Of a stretch of DNA of 38,022 nt, positions 34,257-38,022 are shown one piece after another. This DNA is from an uncultured Caulobacteraceae bacterium. GTDB taxonomy: Bacteria > Pseudomonadota > Alphaproteobacteria > Caulobacterales > Caulobacteraceae. Location: assembly GCA_903872075.1 (NCBI GenBank), contig CAIQJF010000032.1, positions 1 through 38,022 on the forward strand, given 5' to 3'. The stretch's first letter is position 1; each line of letters begins with the position of its first letter. Under the pieces are notes generated by a model. That model was not told where the DNA came from, ran no database searches, and saw only the letters and a program-made list of their open reading frames with translations. A program made the position numbers and the translations under genes.

Positions 34257-34333
34257 AAAAATACGGAATGGATTTCGCCGCACTAGCTGCCCACAGTGGC
34301 GCCGGAGTGATGAGTGAATATAGCGATCCTATA
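34257..34333 (-). promoter_or_regulatory. Upstream element, copy C (diverged)
   Basis: When aligned without gaps to copies A and B, the CCTATA end is exact (34328-34333), ten of 13 bases of the ATCAATGAATACA core are kept (34310-34322), and eight of 12 bases match at the GAAACTACCTAA end (34257-34268). The centre has diverged. Keeping the same spacing over 77 bp argues against chance. Points to the 33858-34205 gene. Confidence 0.5.
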
Positions 34334-34475
34334 CCCTGGTATCGGGGTCGGGGTCTGATGGCGCGAAACAGGCCGCCTCCCCCAAAAAGTTGACGCGCCC
34401 GTCGCCAACGCTCAAATGGCGTTGCAGGCCCCGCCGGATCAGAGCGGGCCACAGCCACAGGGATCGAGGGCCGCC

Positions 34476-35759
34476 ATGAACATCGCCGTGACCGTGCAGG
34501 ACGCCGCCGCCGAGGACGTGGCCGCCACGCCGCTGGACCAGCTCAACCCCGCCCGGGTCGATCGCTTCTACAACGACACCATCTGGCCGGTGTTCCAGCG
34601 CCTGCGCGCCGAGGATCCGGTGCATTTCACGCCCGACAGCGAATACGGCCCCTACTGGTCGGTGACCAGGTGGAACGACATCATGGCCGTGGACACCAAC
34701 CACGAGGCCTTCTCCTCGGCCGACGGTATCGGCCTCGCCAACCTCGCCAACATGGCCGAACAGGAAAAGGTCATGGGCCAGCGCCGCCGCGGCGGGGCCG
34801 GCTTCATCACCATGGACGAGCCCGAGCACAGCCAAGCGCGCAAGGCTGTCAGCCCCACCCTGGCCCCGTCCAATCTCCACGCCATGGCCCCCCTGGTGCG
34901 CGAGCGCGCCGGCCAGATCCTCGATTCCCTGCCCATCGGCAAGGAATTCGACTGGGTCGACCTGGTCTCCAAGGAACTCACGGCCATGACCCTGGCCACC
35001 CTGTTCGACTTCCCGTTCGAGAAGCGCCGCAAGCTGCCCTGGTGGTCCGACATGATCATGAACCAGCCCGGCCACGGCCCCGTGGAGAGCTGGCAGCAGA
35101 AGGGCGAGGCCATGTTCGAGTGCTTCTCCACCTTCACCGAACTGTGGAACCAGCGCGTCAACGGTCCGCCCGGCAATGACCTGATCTCCATGCTGGCCCA
35201 CAATCCGGCCACCCGCGACATGCCGGTGGAGACCTATCAGGGCAATGTCGTGCTGCTCATCGTCGGCGGCAACGACACCACCCGCAACACCATCTCCGGC
35301 AGCGTCTACGCCCTGAACAAGAACCCCGATCAGTACGCCAAACTGCGCGCCAACCCCGATCTGGTCCTGCCGATGATCTCCGAGACCATCCGCTGGCAGA
35401 CGCCCCTGGCCCACATGAGCCGCGTCGCCACCCGCGACGTCGAGCTGGGCGGCAAGACCATCAAGAAGGGCGACCGGGTGGTGATGTGGTATATCTCCGG
35501 CAACCGCGACGAGCAGGTGATCGACAACCCCGACGCCTACATCATCGACCGCGAACGCCCCCGCCAGCACATGTCCTTCGGCTTCGGCGTCCACCGCTGC
35601 GTCGGCAATCGCGTGGCCGAGATGCAGCTGACCATCATCTGGGAAGAGATCCTCAAGCGCTTCCCGGAGATCAAGGTCGTTGGCGAGCCGGTGCTGAACT
35701 ACTCGGCCTTCGTGCACGGCTATGAGAGCCTGCCGGTGATCATCCCCTCCCGGAACTAG
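34476..35759 (+). CDS. Cytochrome P450, CYP153-like
   Basis: 427 residues. Heme-binding loop FGFGVHRCVGNR (C375), I-helix oxygen motif GGNDTTRN (264-271) and ExxR (E303-R306) are present. The blocks FGPYWSVT-like start (EYGPYWSVTRWNDIMAVDTN), NDLISMLAHNPATRDM and RPRQHMSFGFG match the CYP153 family, bacterial terminal alkane/fatty-acid hydroxylases, from memory. ATG 34476 is used because GAGGG precedes it and homology begins shortly after. These enzymes need a ferredoxin and ferredoxin reductase, and neither is nearby. Hydroxylation of an aliphatic chain would complement the Rieske genes (inference). Confidence 0.9.
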   Translation: MNIAVTVQDAAAEDVAATPLDQLNPARVDRFYNDTIWPVFQRLRAEDPVHFTPDSEYGPYWSVTRWNDIMAVDTNHEAFSSADGIGLANLANMAEQEKVMGQRRRGGAGFITMDEPEHSQARKAVSPTLAPSNLHAMAPLVRERAGQILDSLPIGKEFDWVDLVSKELTAMTLATLFDFPFEKRRKLPWWSDMIMNQPGHGPVESWQQKGEAMFECFSTFTELWNQRVNGPPGNDLISMLAHNPATRDMPVETYQGNVVLLIVGGNDTTRNTISGSVYALNKNPDQYAKLRANPDLVLPMISETIRWQTPLAHMSRVATRDVELGGKTIKKGDRVVMWYISGNRDEQVIDNPDAYIIDRERPRQHMSFGFGVHRCVGNRVAEMQLTIIWEEILKRFPEIKVVGEPVLNYSAFVHGYESLPVIIPSRN

Positions 35760-35782
35760 CCGCCACGCCTGATCGCCCGGCG

Positions 35783-35798
35783 CGCCGTGGTCACGGCG
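35783..35798. terminator. Hairpin between convergent P450 and repeat-protein genes
   Basis: Perfect 7-bp arms CGCCGTG (35783-35789) and CACGGCG (35792-35798) with a 2-base centre, in a 54-bp gap between two convergent stops. No T-run follows on either strand, so this is a weak terminator call. Confidence 0.35.
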
Positions 35799-35813
35799 GC
35801 CGGGCGGCCGGCC

Positions 35814-38022
35814 TTAGGCGAACGCCGCCCCGCGCGGGGCCATGACCATGTGGCCCATCGTATGGGCGTGCGGCTCGAACACCCCGGTGACCACGGCGCC
35901 GTCGCCGCCGCTGAACGCCGCCAGGGCGTCCACGAACCGGTTGACCATCACGTTCGACGTGGCTTCGCTCGTCGCGGATGACGGCGTCGGCGCCGGCCCG
36001 GCCGCCGCGGGCGGATCGCCCACCAGCAGATTGCCGTAGAAGCCCGATCCCGCGCTCGTCGAGGTCACGTCCAGCGAGACGTGCAGGTTCAGCGTATTGC
36101 CGAACGTCGCCGGGGTTAGCGCGCCCAGATCCACCACGTCGTTCGTGAAATAGGCCTGCGCCGCCGCCGCGCTGGCGAAGCTCTGGTGCAGCAGGCTGTT
36201 TCCGTTGGCCGAGATGTCCAGGGTCACCCCCGTCACACCCGTCCCCACCGCCTTGCCGCCATAGAAGCCCACCAGCAGATCCTGGCGCAGCGCCAGCTTG
36301 GTGAGATCGACGGTCAGATCCATCGTGCTGTGCGTGGTCTCGGTCCCCGCGCCCTGCGCCGTATAGGCCCCGCCCAGTTCGCCGATGCCGAAATAGACCG
36401 GCGACTTGACCTTGAACGCCGCGGAGATATTGCTGTTGGCGCTCAGGATCGCGCTCACATCCCCCGCCACCGGCGCGCCGGCCAGGAAGGCCACGCCCTG
36501 GCCCGTGGAGACGGGCGCCGCCGCGGCGATCCCCACCGAGGCCCGGGCCGTATCGGTGGCGCTGTCGATCACGGTGGCCGAACCGGCCAGGGTGGTGGAC
36601 GTATCGGTGGCCACGCGGGTGACCAACGCGCCCGTGGGCAGGGTCGCGTCGGCCACGGCGTGAACCGTGCCGGTCTGGCCGCTGCCGGTCGCCGTGGCGA
36701 CACCTGAACTCGCCACACCCAGACCGCCATGCGCCGTGGCCAGGGGGTCGCCCTGGGTTCCCGCGACGGTCGTGGCGTTGGCCGTGGCCGCGCCGGCCTG
36801 ACCGCCGACCAGGGCGTTGCCCGCCTTGCCGCCGGTGGCCGTGGCGGAGACGCTGACTGCCCCCACGCCGGTCACCGTATCGGTAGCCAGCGCCGCCCCG
36901 CCGTTTCCGGCCAGGATGCTGGACTTCAGCCGCCCGGCCGAACCCCCGGTCCCGCCCGTGGCGCTCAGGGTCGAGGCGATCGTCGCGCTCTGGGTCGTGC
37001 TCAGCGTGTCGTCGAAGGTCAGGGCCGAGGTCGCCGCGCCGCCGATCCCGCCGTTGCTGGTCCGGTTGGTGGCGCCGCCGGTCCCGCCCTGGGTCGTCTC
37101 GTCCAGGGTCAGGGTCCCGCCGTTGGTCCGGCCCGACACCACATTGGTCAGGCTCGCCGCCCCGCCGGCCCCGGCCAGGGCGTCGTCGATGCCGAAGCCG
37201 CCTTGGCCGCCCGTGGCCGAGGCCGACGCATGCGCCGGGCCCGCGCCCGGCGTCGTCGCCGTCACGGTGGTGGCCGTCGCCAGGGCGCCGTCGCTGGCCG
37301 CGAAACCCGCGCCCACGGCCGAGCCGCCGGCCCCGCCCTGGGTGACGGCGGCGGCGTTGACCGCCTCGGCGCCGGTGGTGGTGGTGACCGCGGCGGCGCT
37401 GGCCGTGCCCGTGCCCGCCAGGCCGCCATTGGTGGTGGAGTCCGGCGCATTGCCACCGGCCCCGCCCGTGGCGTTGGCCGTGGCGTTGACCGCGTGAGAT
37501 CCGGTCATCGCGGCCGTGGCCGCGCCGGTTCCGCCGATTCCCGTCACGCCACCCACATGCACATCGCCGCCGGCCCCGCCGCGCGCCGTGGCGGTCCCGT
37601 CCACCAGCGTGCTCTGGTTGGCCGCGAGATTGAGCGTGTCGTCCACCGTCAGGGTCGAGGCGCCCGCCCCGCCCGCGCCGGCCACGCCGCCGAACGAGAC
37701 GCCGCCGGCCCCGCCCTGCGCCGTCTGGCCTAAGGTGACCGCGCCGCCCGTGGTGGTGGCCGACACCCGGTTGGTCGCCGAACTGGCGGCCCCGGCGCCG
37801 GCCGTGGCCCCGCCCAAGCCCGATCCGCCGGCCCCGCCGGTCTGGATCGCCCGCGCGGTCGCCGAGGTCACGCCCGTCGCCGTGGCCAGGACGGACGCCG
37901 TGTGTCCGGCGCTCGCCACGCCGCCCAGGCCGGAGGCGAATCCGCCGCCGCCGCCGGTCGCCGCGGCGTCGCTGGTCGCGGTCGCGCCGGTGCTCGTGGC
38001 CGTGGCGCTCGCCGCCCCGCCC
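35814..38022 (-). CDS. Large Gly/Ala/Thr-rich repeat protein (5' end beyond window)
   Basis: 735 residues of the C-terminal part are visible; the frame is open to the right edge. Residues up to about 380 from the left are built from at least nine repeats of roughly 35-45 residues, each starting with GGxGG (GGAGGS, GGAGGV, GGAGGD, GGAGGN, GGQGGF, GGTGGA and others) and continuing with alternating T/V/A strands, like a β-helix or adhesin stalk. The last 250 residues are non-repetitive (DLTVDLTKLALRQDLLVGFYGG; DVVDLGALTPATFGNTLNLH) and end MGHMVMAPRGAAFA. No cysteine is seen. Surface or secreted location is inferred; no signal peptide or autotransporter barrel is visible in this part. Confidence 0.82.
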   Translation of the reverse strand, partial: GGAASATATSTGATATSDAAATGGGGGFASGLGGVASAGHTASVLATATGVTSATARAIQTGGAGGSGLGGATAGAGAASSATNRVSATTTGGAVTLGQTAQGGAGGVSFGGVAGAGGAGASTLTVDDTLNLAANQSTLVDGTATARGGAGGDVHVGGVTGIGGTGAATAAMTGSHAVNATANATGGAGGNAPDSTTNGGLAGTGTASAAAVTTTTGAEAVNAAAVTQGGAGGSAVGAGFAASDGALATATTVTATTPGAGPAHASASATGGQGGFGIDDALAGAGGAASLTNVVSGRTNGGTLTLDETTQGGTGGATNRTSNGGIGGAATSALTFDDTLSTTQSATIASTLSATGGTGGSAGRLKSSILAGNGGAALATDTVTGVGAVSVSATATGGKAGNALVGGQAGAATANATTVAGTQGDPLATAHGGLGVASSGVATATGSGQTGTVHAVADATLPTGALVTRVATDTSTTLAGSATVIDSATDTARASVGIAAAAPVSTGQGVAFLAGAPVAGDVSAILSANSNISAAFKVKSPVYFGIGELGGAYTAQGAGTETTHSTMDLTVDLTKLALRQDLLVGFYGGKAVGTGVTGVTLDISANGNSLLHQSFASAAAAQAYFTNDVVDLGALTPATFGNTLNLHVSLDVTSTSAGSGFYGNLLVGDPPAAAGPAPTPSSATSEATSNVMVNRFVDALAAFSGGDGAVVTGVFEPHAHTMGHMVMAPRGAAFA

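Noticed and set aside
36729..37733. A plus-strand Arg/Gly-rich frame opposite the repeat protein
   Set aside because: Repetitive GC-rich shadow; the minus-strand frame is longer and has structured repeats.
35814..38022. DNA-level tandem repeats suggesting a CRISPR array or satellite
   Set aside because: Repeats vary in length and sequence and keep a protein reading frame, so they are protein repeats; no spacer pattern.

Overview
The window is very GC-rich and carries mostly alphaproteobacterial genes. The gene neighbourhood at its left end (smc, DsbA-like proteins, a DUF721/DciA protein, mutY, ccrM), a CtrA-like box in front of ccrM, and a ccrM product that closely matches the Caulobacter enzyme point to Caulobacteraceae. 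Phenylobacterium or a close relative is my best guess, from gene content only.

Layout. (1) 1-7306 is core chromosome: smc (its C-terminal part lies beyond the left edge), three tandem DsbA-like thiol oxidoreductases with overlapping ends, a DUF721/DciA-like gene, divergent mutY, and convergent ccrM. (2) 7490-29794 is an accessory catabolic region with five Rieske oxygenase alpha subunits, six short-chain dehydrogenases, three NTF2/SnoaL-like proteins, an ABM-type monooxygenase, a DUF35 plus thiolase-like pair, two acyl-CoA dehydrogenases, a lipoyl-alpha/beta hydrolase fusion, an aminotransferase and a TetR regulator. They form a right-going set (7490-10480), a left-going set (16301-11866, probably with 11770-10550), a TetR gene divergent from a long right-going set (17360-25481), and a left-going set (29794-25541). 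Together they look like a pathway that hydroxylates a hydrophobic, probably polycyclic or terpenoid compound, oxidises the alcohols, and degrades CoA-thioester side chains. The substrate cannot be read from the sequence. No ferredoxin, reductase or classical beta subunit is encoded here.

(3) 29795-34475 is the most unusual part. It holds a CDC48-type double AAA+ ATPase gene, two paralogous micropeptide genes of 50 and 49 codons ending in the same QHIC tail, a third unrelated membrane micropeptide, and a 115-residue protein of unknown function. A 77-bp upstream element is present in three copies in the same register, each placed upstream of one of these left-going genes. This looks like a small undescribed regulon. 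A gluconolactonase-like gene (32943-33818) lies inside it.

(4) 34476-38022 has a CYP153-type cytochrome P450 gene and the 3' part of a very large glycine/alanine/threonine-rich repeat protein that runs off the right edge. No rRNA, tRNA, CRISPR array, transposase or integrase was seen.
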